The position numbers and the translations under genes are program-made. A DNA stretch of 23,858 nt from Syntrophomonas sp. (lineage in GTDB: Bacteria > Bacillota > Syntrophomonadia > Syntrophomonadales > Syntrophomonadaceae). Of this stretch, positions 14,925 through 23,212 are shown one piece after another. The stretch spans positions 1 through 23,858 of the forward strand of contig PWPP01000131.1 in the NCBI GenBank assembly GCA_003558625.1, read 5' to 3'. Each line of letters begins with the position of its first letter. Position 1 is the stretch's first letter. A model generated the notes under the pieces. The model made no database searches. It was given only the letters and a program-made list of their open reading frames with translations, and was not told the DNA's origin.

Positions 14925-16850
14925 ATGTCAGTTTTATATGGGTATGCAGGGAAATTACTGGAAGTGAACTTATCGGAAAACAGGTTTAAAGATCGGGTCT
15001 TGCAAGAAAAATTGTGCCGGGATTATTTGGGGGGCATTGGATTTAATGCTCGCTATCTTTATGAACAGATCCCGACAGGCGCTGATGCGCTCGGTCCGGA
15101 AAATATTTTAATGATTAGCGCGGGAACACTGGTGGGATCCCCATTCCCTACCGCTTCCCGCAGCGAAGCCTCCGCTAAGTCCCCCATGACAGGATTGTTT
15201 GGCACCTCTAATTCCGGCATGTTTTTTGGCATCCAGTTAAAATGTGCCGGGTATGACGGCATCATAATCCGGGGACAAGCCCCGGAACCGGTCTATCTGG
15301 TTATTGAAAACGAGGAAGTAAAAGTTTATCCGGCGGGCAATCTCTGGGGAAAAGATGCCTGGGAGGCGCTGGATATATTAAAAACAGAATACGAAGAGGC
15401 GGAGATAGCCTTGATCGGGCCGGCGGGGGAGAACATGGTGCGTTTTGCCTGTATAGAGAACGGCTATTATGATGCCTGGGGCCGCACCGGTCTGGGTGCG
15501 GTGATGGGCTCCAAACGGCTTAAAGCTATCGTGGTGCGGGGCAGCGGGAGTATCACTCCCTTTAAGGGGGAAGAGATGCTGCAAAAAACCCTGGAAGCAC
15601 GCAAGCGTATTATGGCATCTCCCTTCTACCAACCATTTAAAAGTTATGGGACCATGAATGCGGCTATCCCTTATGGCAAGTTCCAAGCCTTGAATGCCCA
15701 TCATTTTACCCGGGGTTGCCTGCCTGACTGGAAACAAAATTTTGCCCGCTCCCGGGTGGAAGAATACATGAAGTCTCATATCGCCTGTCAATCCTGTATT
15801 ATTGCCTGTGCCCACTGGGTGGAGATTAACCAGGGGAAATACCAGGGCTTAAAAATGAAAGACATGGAAGTCACCCCGGTTACTTCTTTCGGTTCAGGAC
15901 TGGGTCTGAGCCTGGAAGCCTGTGTCCAGGCTTCGGCCCAGGCGCAAAAATATGGTTATGATATGGTAAGTATCGCCGGTACGGTGGGTATGGCCATTGA
16001 ACTTTTCCGGCACGGTATGCTGACTCGCGAGGATATCGGTTATGATATTGATTTTGGCCAGGAAAAGGCCATTTTTCAATTAATGGAGGACATTGCTTAT
16101 CGCCGGGGCATTGGCCACATCCTGGCTGAAGGAAGTAAAAGGGCCGCCGGAATTCTAACTGGAAGCGAAGATGCTGCCGTGCATATCAAGGGCCTGGAGA
16201 TGCCCATGATTGATCCCCGGGGGCGCTGGACCACCTGGACCTTAGGCATGTTGACCAATATCAGGGGAGGGGATCACCTGCGCTGCCGCAACCCGGTTGA
16301 AAACCTACGTTATAATGAAAACAAGCATAACTATAGAAAAGAGCGGTTCGGCTTTCCGGAGAAAATGTTTCATGATTTGGATATGCCCGCCGAACTTAAA
16401 GCCAGGGCTATAGATTTAGAGCAGGATACAGTCGATATTGCCGTTATGGCAAAATGGGCAGAAGACTTGATCAACCTCTATAATGCGCTGGGAGTTTGTA
16501 TCCGTCCCCCGGTTATGAACAGCATAGGACCCGGAATCTTGGCCCCATTTTTTGAGGATTTTACCGGTCTGACCATGTCACCTGCTGATTTAATGCGGGC
16601 AGCGGAACGAGCCTGGAATGTAATGAAACTATTCAATATACGGGAAGGTGAAAAACCGGAAGATTCTCGCTTTCCGGAACGGTTTTACCGCCAGGCAATT
16701 GATGATAAGGTTCTGCCGGAAGAACAAATCGAAGAAGTATTAAAACTGTATTATCAGGCCCGGGGCTGGGATCGCCACAGCGGCCAACCGCAAAAGGAAA
16801 AGCTGGAGGAGTTGAGCTTGGAGCAGCAGCGTTATTTTGACAGCCGTTAA
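14925..16850 (+). CDS. aor: Tungsten-type aldehyde:ferredoxin oxidoreductase catalytic subunit
   Basis: AOR oxidises aldehydes to acids, or reduces acids, using a bis-pterin W (or Mo) centre and one 4Fe-4S cluster. The 641-residue protein begins with the typical GYAGKLLEVNL and carries GRTGLGAVMGSKRLKAIVV, the cluster cysteines C288/C291/C295 with distal C525 in LGVCIRPP, and the DPRGRW...RGGDH pterin region. All four cluster ligands are present. Two 4Fe-4S proteins and an FAD/NAD protein follow in the same operon. This resembles the AorABC complex known from Aromatoleum more than the stand-alone archaeal AOR. Electrons are thus likely passed to or from NAD(H). The substrate cannot be read from sequence; related benzoyl-CoA-reductase (BamB-like) and YdhV-like proteins are alternatives. 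Confidence 0.93.
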   Translation: MSVLYGYAGKLLEVNLSENRFKDRVLQEKLCRDYLGGIGFNARYLYEQIPTGADALGPENILMISAGTLVGSPFPTASRSEASAKSPMTGLFGTSNSGMFFGIQLKCAGYDGIIIRGQAPEPVYLVIENEEVKVYPAGNLWGKDAWEALDILKTEYEEAEIALIGPAGENMVRFACIENGYYDAWGRTGLGAVMGSKRLKAIVVRGSGSITPFKGEEMLQKTLEARKRIMASPFYQPFKSYGTMNAAIPYGKFQALNAHHFTRGCLPDWKQNFARSRVEEYMKSHIACQSCIIACAHWVEINQGKYQGLKMKDMEVTPVTSFGSGLGLSLEACVQASAQAQKYGYDMVSIAGTVGMAIELFRHGMLTREDIGYDIDFGQEKAIFQLMEDIAYRRGIGHILAEGSKRAAGILTGSEDAAVHIKGLEMPMIDPRGRWTTWTLGMLTNIRGGDHLRCRNPVENLRYNENKHNYRKERFGFPEKMFHDLDMPAELKARAIDLEQDTVDIAVMAKWAEDLINLYNALGVCIRPPVMNSIGPGILAPFFEDFTGLTMSPADLMRAAERAWNVMKLFNIREGEKPEDSRFPERFYRQAIDDKVLPEEQIEEVLKLYYQARGWDRHSGQPQKEKLEELSLEQQRYFDSR

Positions 16851-16862
16851 AGGATTATAATA

Positions 16863-17327
16863 ATGGAAAAAATAATATGGGTTGATTATGCATTGTGTAC
16901 CGGGTGTGAAACCTGTCGCCTGGTTTGCTCTTATAATAAAGAAGGTATTTTTTGGCCCTCACTAGCCAGAATAAAACTATGGCGGGAAAAGGACCAGGGA
17001 CAAGTATATCCCCTGACCTGTAAGCAGTGTGCCAGTCCCCCCTGTGCCGATGCCTGTTTAATGAATATTATTACTAAAGATCCTGTTTCAGGAGTTAATA
17101 TCCGGGAAACGGAAATGTGCATTGGCTGCAGGGCTTGCCAGGCGGCCTGCCCTTTTGATGCCGGGGTTTATCACCTGCAACAGGATATTGTAGTCAGTTG
17201 TGATACCTGCCAGGGCGAACCAGTATGCGTTAAGTTTTGTCCCCATCAGGCCTTGGCCTTTACCGACTTAGATGAAATGAAGCGAAAGAAACAGAAGAAA
17301 AGGGCTGAGCAGAGTATTGTGGTATAG
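16863..17327 (+). CDS. Four-cluster 4Fe-4S electron-transfer protein (AOR partner 1)
   Basis: This 154-residue polyferredoxin belongs to the DmsB/HycB type. Four cysteine groups are visible: CTGCETCRLVC near the N terminus, CKQCASPPCADAC, CIGCRACQAACP, and CDTCQGEPVCVKFCP. They suffice for four 4Fe-4S clusters arranged in the usual interleaved way. The C-terminal tail is highly basic (KRKKQKKR). It lies 12 bp behind the AOR gene and 14 bp before the FAD gene, so it probably wires the tungsten subunit to the flavoprotein. It shares the segment LARIK...PLTC with the second iron-sulfur protein at 18619-19086, so the two are paralogues. Confidence 0.93.
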   Translation: MEKIIWVDYALCTGCETCRLVCSYNKEGIFWPSLARIKLWREKDQGQVYPLTCKQCASPPCADACLMNIITKDPVSGVNIRETEMCIGCRACQAACPFDAGVYHLQQDIVVSCDTCQGEPVCVKFCPHQALAFTDLDEMKRKKQKKRAEQSIVV

Positions 17328-17341
17328 TTAGGGAGATTTTT

Positions 17342-18613
17342 GTGCAAAATATTATTATTATCGGCAATGGTGCTGCTGCCAACAGTGCTGCAGAAACCTT
17401 TTATAAAATAGGAAGCAAGGACAAGGTTGTGATGCTTTCCCGGGAACGGGAACCTTTTTACTCTCCCTGTGCCCTGCCCGATTATTTATCCGGCTACATA
17501 AAACGGGAAAAACTTTATATAAAAAAACATACGGTTTATCCGGAACAACAAGTCCGGCTTTTACAGGGGGTGGAGGTACATGAAGTTGACTACCCCGGGG
17601 GGCGGGTTCGCACCAGCCAGGGAGATATGAGCTTTGACCGCTTGATCCTGGCTACGGGTAGCCGTCCGGTGATGCCGGAGATCCCCGGCAGCCGCCTGAC
17701 GGGGAATTTTGTGCTCAAGACCATAGGAGATGTGGAGTACATCATGCGGCATAACCCGAAACATGCCGTTATTGTAGGTTCCGGCAATATCGGGCTGGAA
17801 ACGGCAGTTGCCCTGGCGGCACGAAAATGCCGGGTCTGCCTGGTGGAAAAGGAACAGCATATCATGCCCCGGGTATTTGGCCCGGCCGTCAGTGCCCATA
17901 TCCAGCGAATTGCCGAAGAAAACGGTATACAGGTTATGACCGGGGAAGAGGTAGTGGGAGTGCAAGGCGGGGAACGGGTGCAGGGGGTGGAAACCGGAAC
18001 AGGTGTTTTGCCGGCGGTCGATACCGTGATCTGGGCGGTCGGCATGAAACCCGACACCAGGCTGGCCCGGGAAGCGGGAGCCGCTCTGGGAGATTTGGGG
18101 GGCATCGCCGTGAATGCTTATATGCAGACCGCTTTGCAGGCTGTGTATGCTTGCGGGGATTGCGTGCAAACATTTGACCTGCTTTGCGGGGAGCCAATAC
18201 TCAGCTTATTATGGCCCAGTGCCCGGCAGCAGGGTAAAATTGCTGCCCTTAACAACATGGGCTATGATGTGCCCTATGAAGGTGCTTTGAATTATATCAC
18301 CGGGGAAATATTCGGTACTTCTTATATCTCCATAGGGAACAATGTGCCAGACACACGGCCGGGAAGCAGCATAGTGCAGCAGGGTGGCCCTGACTGGCAC
18401 TGGTGTTACCATATATGGGAAGAGAAAATCGTTGGTTTTGAGGCCATAGGAGTACAGCAGGGTCTTAGTGCCATGATGAATTTGATCAGGAAGCGAATGA
18501 CCATAGACCGGTATCAGGCCATCTTGCATGATCCTTGCCTGAGAAACCAGGCTATCGGCCTGCTGCCGGCGCAAAGATACCTGGATCATTATCCGGGCCA
18601 AGTTAAGGGGTGA
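17342..18613 (+). CDS. FAD/NAD(P)-dependent oxidoreductase of the AOR cluster
   Basis: This 423-residue pyridine-nucleotide-disulfide-family flavoprotein probably exchanges electrons between the 4Fe-4S proteins and NAD(P)H. It has an N-terminal FAD motif IIIIGNGAAANSAAE, a central ATGSRP motif, the NAD motif VIVGSGNIGLETA and a C-terminal FAD motif with YACGD. A single cysteine, C43 in FYSPCALPDYL, sits where NADH oxidase and CoA-disulfide reductase have their redox-active cysteine (Cys42/43), so a thiol or sulfenate step is possible. The GTG start is preceded by GGGAG. The gene lies between two iron-sulfur genes, an order suggesting a complex. It might instead be a loosely associated NADH oxidase, but its placement argues against that. 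Confidence 0.9.
   Translation: MQNIIIIGNGAAANSAAETFYKIGSKDKVVMLSREREPFYSPCALPDYLSGYIKREKLYIKKHTVYPEQQVRLLQGVEVHEVDYPGGRVRTSQGDMSFDRLILATGSRPVMPEIPGSRLTGNFVLKTIGDVEYIMRHNPKHAVIVGSGNIGLETAVALAARKCRVCLVEKEQHIMPRVFGPAVSAHIQRIAEENGIQVMTGEEVVGVQGGERVQGVETGTGVLPAVDTVIWAVGMKPDTRLAREAGAALGDLGGIAVNAYMQTALQAVYACGDCVQTFDLLCGEPILSLLWPSARQQGKIAALNNMGYDVPYEGALNYITGEIFGTSYISIGNNVPDTRPGSSIVQQGGPDWHWCYHIWEEKIVGFEAIGVQQGLSAMMNLIRKRMTIDRYQAILHDPCLRNQAIGLLPAQRYLDHYPGQVKG
18606..18612 (+). promoter_or_regulatory. Ribosome binding site for the second iron-sulfur gene
   Basis: AAGGGGTG overlaps the stop of the FAD gene and lies about 7 bp before the ATG at 18619. The in-frame GTG at 18610 overlaps this site and is rejected. 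Confidence 0.65.
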
Positions 18614-18618
18614 AAGAT

Positions 18619-19086
18619 ATGGGCGGGTTTTTATTTGTTGATTACCAGAAATGTGTCGGGTGTAAAACCTGTGAAATGATTTGCTCGCAAACGAATGAAA
18701 AGCTTTATGAACCATTTTTGGCCAGGATAAAAGTGGTGTGGAATGAAAAAGAAGGCTGGTTTTTTCCCCTTACCTGTGCCATGTGTGAAAAGGCCGTTTG
18801 TGTAAGCGTTTGTCCTACTATGGCTCTCCACCGGGACCAGGATGGAGGGGTTGTGCTTTTGGAAGAAAAAAAATGTATCGGCTGTCTGCAATGTGTGCAA
18901 GCCTGTCCTTTTGCCCACATGAATTTTAACCGCCGCAAAGGGGTAGCTTTTAAATGTGAGCATTGCGGGGGTGATCCCCAGTGTGTAAGGTTTTGCTGGA
19001 CCGAAGCCCTGCGCTATCTTCCTCTGGAGACGTTCTTGAGTTACCGGCGCCGGGAAACCGCAGAAAAAATGATGCAGGAACCATAA
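18619..19086 (+). CDS. Four-cluster 4Fe-4S electron-transfer protein (AOR partner 2)
   Basis: This 155-residue polyferredoxin is paralogous to the product of 16863-17327. Four cysteine groups are visible: CVGCKTCEMIC, CAMCEKAVCVSVCP, CIGCLQCVQACP and CEHCGGDPQCVRFC. The last cysteine is followed by Trp instead of the usual Pro. The C-terminal tail is charged. Two such proteins in one AOR operon suggest either two electron exits (for example NAD and ferredoxin or a membrane acceptor) or a longer wire. The stop codon lies inside a 28-bp palindrome that probably ends this transcript. Assignment to the AOR complex rests on context. Confidence 0.92.
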   Translation: MGGFLFVDYQKCVGCKTCEMICSQTNEKLYEPFLARIKVVWNEKEGWFFPLTCAMCEKAVCVSVCPTMALHRDQDGGVVLLEEKKCIGCLQCVQACPFAHMNFNRRKGVAFKCEHCGGDPQCVRFCWTEALRYLPLETFLSYRRRETAEKMMQEP

Positions 19087-19108
19087 AGCAGGCTAGCCTG
19101 CTTTATGG
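19081..19108. terminator. 28-bp perfect palindrome, probable terminator of the AOR operon
   Basis: CCATAAAGCAGGC, then TA, then its exact reverse complement. The palindrome begins in the last sense codon and includes the stop of the iron-sulfur gene. Five A and then five T follow (19109-19118). The T-run is offset from the stem, so this is not a textbook Rho-independent terminator, but the stem is strong and the location is right. Confidence 0.6.
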
Positions 19109-19268
19109 AAAAATTTTTATAATGCGGCATATTATTTTATATTGTATATATTTTTTTAGAAAAAAATAAAAATAGATGAAAAGAATACAACAATTATATT
19201 GCAAAAAATGATACAATATCTCGTAATGGAGTATTTTAAGCTCAAGTATTTAAGAAAGGATGTGGATT
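19109..19268 (+). promoter_or_regulatory. AT-rich leader and promoter region of the fdh operon
   Basis: Very AT-rich. A TACAAT at 19212-19217 could be a -10 element, but no good -35 was found at 17 bp. Two near-identical words, GTATTTTAAG at 19231-19240 and GTATTTAAG at 19246-19254, lie just before the ribosome site (AAGGA, 19256-19260). No molybdenum-cofactor riboswitch fold or sigma-54 promoter was recognised. Confidence 0.35.
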
Positions 19269-22200
19269 ATGAACGGCAAGGTGAACCGCAGGCAATTCAT
19301 AAAGCTGGGCGGAGCAACCATGGCGAGTTTTGCTGTGCTGGATCTGGGATTTGACACCACTGTTACAGCAGCCCAGGTTAGGGAAAGCCGGATCAAAGGG
19401 ATAAAACCCATCACAACGGTTTGTCCTTTCTGTGCTTCCGGATGTGGCCTGGTGGTCTTTTCCGAGACCGATGCAGAAGGGAACTTCGTCCGGGTAGCCA
19501 GTGTGCAGGGAGACCCCGACAACCCCATCAACGAGGGGAATGCCTGTGCCAAGGGATCGGCCATGTTCAACATGCGGGAAGTCTATGACCCCCAGACCGG
19601 GGAGCAGATGATCAATCCCAAGCGGATATTAAAGCCGATGTACCGGGCAGCGGGCAGTGACAAGTGGGAAGAAAAAGAATGGGATTGGATGTATGAAGAA
19701 ATTGCCAAGCGGGTAAAAGAAACCCGTGATGCCGGATTTACCCATAAAGAATACCTGGCAGACGGCAGCGAGGCCATCGTAAACCGCAATGAAAGAATGG
19801 CAGCGATCGGAGGCTCCTGCCTGGACAACGAAGAAGCCTACCTGCAGAGCAAGTTATGCCGTGCCCTGGGGATTTTGTACCTGGAAACCCAGGCCCGGAT
19901 CTGACACTCCTCTACGGTTGCCGGTTTGGCACCATCATTTGGACGGGGCGTCATGACCAACCACATGGTTGACTTAAGAAATACCGATGTTTGCTTTTTG
20001 ATCGGCAGCAACATGGCCGAGAATCATCCCATCGGCATCAAGTGGCTGTTAAAGGGCAAAGAAACCCGGGGCAATACCATCATCAACGTAGACCCGCGCT
20101 ACACCCGCACCTCCAAGGTGGCAGACATCTATGCCCCCATGCGTTCCGGGACCGATATCGCCTTCATGGGCGGGATGATCAACTACATCCTGCAGAACGA
20201 CCTGTATCACCGGGAATATATCCAGTATTACACCAATGCACCTTTTCTGGTCAGAGAAGAGTACGAGTTTAACGACGGTCTCTTCAACGGCTATGATGGG
20301 CAGACCCGGATCTATGATGGCAGCACCTGGGATTACCAGTTGGACGGGGAAGGGAACCCGGTCAAGGACATGACGCTGGAAAACCCGCGCAGCGTGTTCC
20401 AGTTGATGAAAGAGCACTATTCACGCTATGATATCGATACCGTATGCGCCATCACCGGCACCCCCCGGGCCAAGTACCTGGAAGTGCTGGAGACCTTCTG
20501 CGCCACCGGGGCCCCGGACAAAGTGGGCACCATCTGCTATGCCATGGGAACCACCCAGCAGAGCAAAGGCAGCCAGAACGTGCGCTCCTATGCGGTGGTC
20601 CAGCTGCTGCTGGGCAACATGGGCCGTCCCGGCGGGGGTACCAATGCCCTGCGCGGGGAGAACAACGTACAGGGAGCCACCGACTACGGCAACCTGTTCC
20701 ATATACTACCGGGCTACCTGGGTTCGCCGGTATCCACCACCCATCCCACCTATGAGAGATATCTGGAAGTACAAACCCCGGCCTCCGGCTACTGGGTGAA
20801 CACGCCCAAGTTTATGGCCAGCCTGTTAAAAGCGTGGTGGCGGGATGAAGACCCGGCGGTATCCTACAATTATATCCCCAAGCGGGAAGGAGCCAAGGAC
20901 TACTCCTTCATGAACATGTTCGAAAACATGTACAAAGGGGAGATCGACGGACTGTTCGTGTTTGGCACCAACCCCATGGTAGGGGGGCCCAACACCAACA
21001 AAGAACAAAGGGCGCTGGCCAACCTGAAATGGATGGTGCAGAGCGACCTGTGGTTCAATGAGACTTCCGAGTTCTGGAGCTACCAGGCCTTTGACCGGCC
21101 CACGGCCAAAGATGAATACGGATTGCTGACGCCGCCCGAGATCCAGACCGAAGTATTCTTCCTGCCGGCCTGCGGGGTCTATGAAAAAGAAGGGACCGCT
21201 TCCCAGACCGGAAGATGGGTCCAGTACCGGTGGCAGGCCGCCCTGCCGGCCGGCGAGTCCGATGCCGACCTCTACATTTATGATAAACTGGCCAAAGCGG
21301 TGAAAAAGCAGTATGAAGGCAGCACCCGTCCGGAAGACGAGCCCATCACCAGGCTGACCTGGGACTACGTATTCACCCACGACCACACCGCCGACATCGC
21401 CCAGGTGGACCTGGAGATCAACGGGTACTATGTGGATGATCCCAGCCGGCCGGTAGAAGGCTTCCCCAACCTGCAGGCCGACGGCAGCACCGCCTGCGGC
21501 TGCTGGGTCTACTGCGGCATGCTGGAACTACGCAACGGCGAAGTACACTGCAAACCCAAGAACCGGGACAACCGGGACACCTCCGTAAACGGCCTGGGCA
21601 TATTTGCCAACTGGGCCTGGTCCTGGCCTTTAAACCGGCGCATCGTGTACAACCGCTGTTCGGTCCAGCCGGATGGAGTCACCCCCTGGCCGGGAGATGA
21701 GAAGCGGGTCCTGATCCAGTGGAACGCAGAAGCCGGACGCTGGATGGGAGACGACGTGCCGGACTTTGGCGCCACTGTGGCCCCGGACGCACCGGGAGGC
21801 ACCAATGCCTTCATTATGCTGCCCGAGGGTGTGGGACGCCTGTTTGCGACCAAAGGATCCATGAGAGAAGGCCCGTTCCCGGAGCATTACGAGCCCTGGG
21901 AAAGCCCGACCCAAAACGTGTTAAGCAGCCAGCAGGTAAACCCCATGGGCCTGTTCTGGGAGCCGGAAAAACAGGGAAGACCGGAGGATTATCCCCTGGT
22001 GGGCACCACCTACCGGGTGGTGGAGCACTGGCAGAGCGGGGCCCTGACCCGGAACCAGCCCTGGCTGTCCGAAGCAATGCCCCATATGTTCGTAGAAATC
22101 AGCGAGCAGCTGGCTTTTGAACGGGGAATCAAAAACAAAGACCAGATTATCGTCTCCACCAGCCGGGGAGAAATCAAAGCCTATGCCATGGTGACCAAGC

Positions 22201-22379
22201 GGCTGAGACCCATGATGATAAATGGCAGAGAAACACACCAGATCGGAATGTTATGGCACTTCGGCTACAAAGGGTATTCTACCGGAGACCCGGCCAACCG
22301 CCTGACGGCCCATGTGGGGTGTCCTAACTCCAGGATTCCGGAGTACAAGGCGTTTCTCTGTGACATAAGGAGGGCTTAA
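19269..22379 (+). CDS. fdhA: Selenocysteine-containing formate dehydrogenase alpha subunit, Tat-exported
   Basis: This is the catalytic subunit interconverting formate and CO2 with a bis-MGD Mo or W centre. It is a single 1036-residue gene in which the in-frame UGA at 19902-19904 encodes selenocysteine 212 in the context ARI-U-HSSTVAGLA, a hallmark of FdnG-type enzymes. A SECIS hairpin follows. The N terminus has a twin-arginine signal, NRRQFIK (R7, R8), placing the enzyme outside the membrane. A 4Fe-4S site is formed by C52, C55, C59 and C93. Length matches FdnG. ATG 19269 is chosen because AAGGA ends 8 bp upstream; an ATG at 19260 overlaps that site. Codon use is much richer in G+C than in smc or ftsY. 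fdhB follows after 2 bp. Automatic callers may split this gene at the UGA. Confidence 0.97.
19902..19933 (+). promoter_or_regulatory. Selenocysteine UGA codon and bacterial SECIS hairpin
   Basis: UGA at 19902-19904 is followed by an 11-nt spacer. Then comes GGTTGCC-GGTTT-GGCACC at 19916-19933. The stem GGTGCC/GGCACC forms with one bulged T, and the apical loop starts GGT. This reproduces the E. coli fdhF SECIS layout I recall (same 11-nt spacing, bulged U, GGUCU loop), which SelB recognises. Confidence 0.93.
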
Positions 22380-22381
22380 CT

Positions 22382-23212
22382 ATGGCAAGAATGACAAATC
22401 TGTATGATACCAGCAAATGTAGTGCCTGCCGTGGTTGCGTGATCGCCTGCAAAGACTGGAACCAGCTGCCGGGAGAGGTGAGAAAATTCTCCGGTAGTTA
22501 TGATGCCCTGGAAGACACCAACGGGGACACCTTTACCATCATCAAGATGCTGGAGCATGAAGACCCGGTGGATGGTTTGAGCTGGAACTTTGTCAAGTAC
22601 CAGTGCATGCACTGCTTTGACCCGGCCTGTAAACAAGTTTGTCCCGCGGGAGTATACAGCATTACTGAGTGGGGAGCCGTGGTGCAGGACCTGGATAAAT
22701 GCATCGGCTGCCGGTACTGTGAGTATGGCTGTCCCTTTATGATCCCCAAATACCGCAAGCGGGTTGACCTGAGCACCAAGTGCACCCTGTGCAACGACCT
22801 GGTGGGCCAGGAAGACTACCGGGGCCTGCCTACCATGCCGGCCTGCGCGCGCACCTGCCCGACCGATGCTCTGGTATTCGGGGAACGCAACGAGCTCATG
22901 CGGCAAGCGGAAGATAGAGCGCGCTTTTTACAGGCCAATGGTTTCCCCCGGGCTACCATATACGGCAAGCTGGAACTGGGCGGCCTGAATAAAATCTACG
23001 TCTTAACCGACACCCCGGATAAATTCGGCTTACCGGTAGATCCTAAAGTCTCCGGCACCATCAGTGGCTGGCAGAACTGGATCCAACCTTATGCGGCCTG
23101 GCTTATTCCCTTAGCCCTGGCCGGATCAGCCATCAGTTTCGTAACCACCCGGCTATTGGCCAACAAGTATGGTGACCATGATGAGGCTCACCAGGAAGGG
23201 GGGCATGAATAA
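22382..23212 (+). CDS. fdhB: Formate dehydrogenase beta (iron-sulfur) subunit
   Basis: This 276-residue FdnH-like subunit carries electrons from the catalytic subunit to the cytochrome. Four 4Fe-4S cysteine groups are visible: CSACRGCVIAC near the N terminus, CMHCFDPACKQVCP, CIGCRYCEYGCP, and a CTLC...CARTCP group with a longer insert. A C-terminal hydrophobic segment around AAWLIPLALAGSAISFV (about 237-255) would be the single membrane anchor. There is no own signal peptide, so it is presumably exported together with the Tat-borne alpha subunit. The GGAGGG ribosome site lies within the end of fdhA. Its stop overlaps the fdhC start (TAATG). Confidence 0.96.
   Translation: MARMTNLYDTSKCSACRGCVIACKDWNQLPGEVRKFSGSYDALEDTNGDTFTIIKMLEHEDPVDGLSWNFVKYQCMHCFDPACKQVCPAGVYSITEWGAVVQDLDKCIGCRYCEYGCPFMIPKYRKRVDLSTKCTLCNDLVGQEDYRGLPTMPACARTCPTDALVFGERNELMRQAEDRARFLQANGFPRATIYGKLELGGLNKIYVLTDTPDKFGLPVDPKVSGTISGWQNWIQPYAAWLIPLALAGSAISFVTTRLLANKYGDHDEAHQEGGHE

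Noticed and set aside
17561..18197. Minus-strand and other-frame open frames of up to 202 codons opposite the FAD gene
   Set aside because: They arise from the G+C-rich codon use of the real gene and show no family motifs.
19109..19268. Molybdenum-cofactor riboswitch or sigma-54 promoter before fdhA
   Set aside because: No GG-N10-GC type -24/-12 element and no conserved Moco RNA helices could be found in this AT-rich leader.
19260..19904. A short truncated FdhA ending at TGA, followed by a separate second gene
   Set aside because: The frame is unchanged on both sides of the TGA, the context ARI-U-HSSTV is a classic selenocysteine site, and a SECIS hairpin follows. It is one selenoprotein gene, not a pseudogene or two genes.
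20049..22238. Several open frames of 80-186 codons on both strands within fdhA
   Set aside because: They overlap conserved fdhA sequence, are rich in Pro/Arg/Gly as expected from antisense of G+C-rich codons, and lack ribosome sites.
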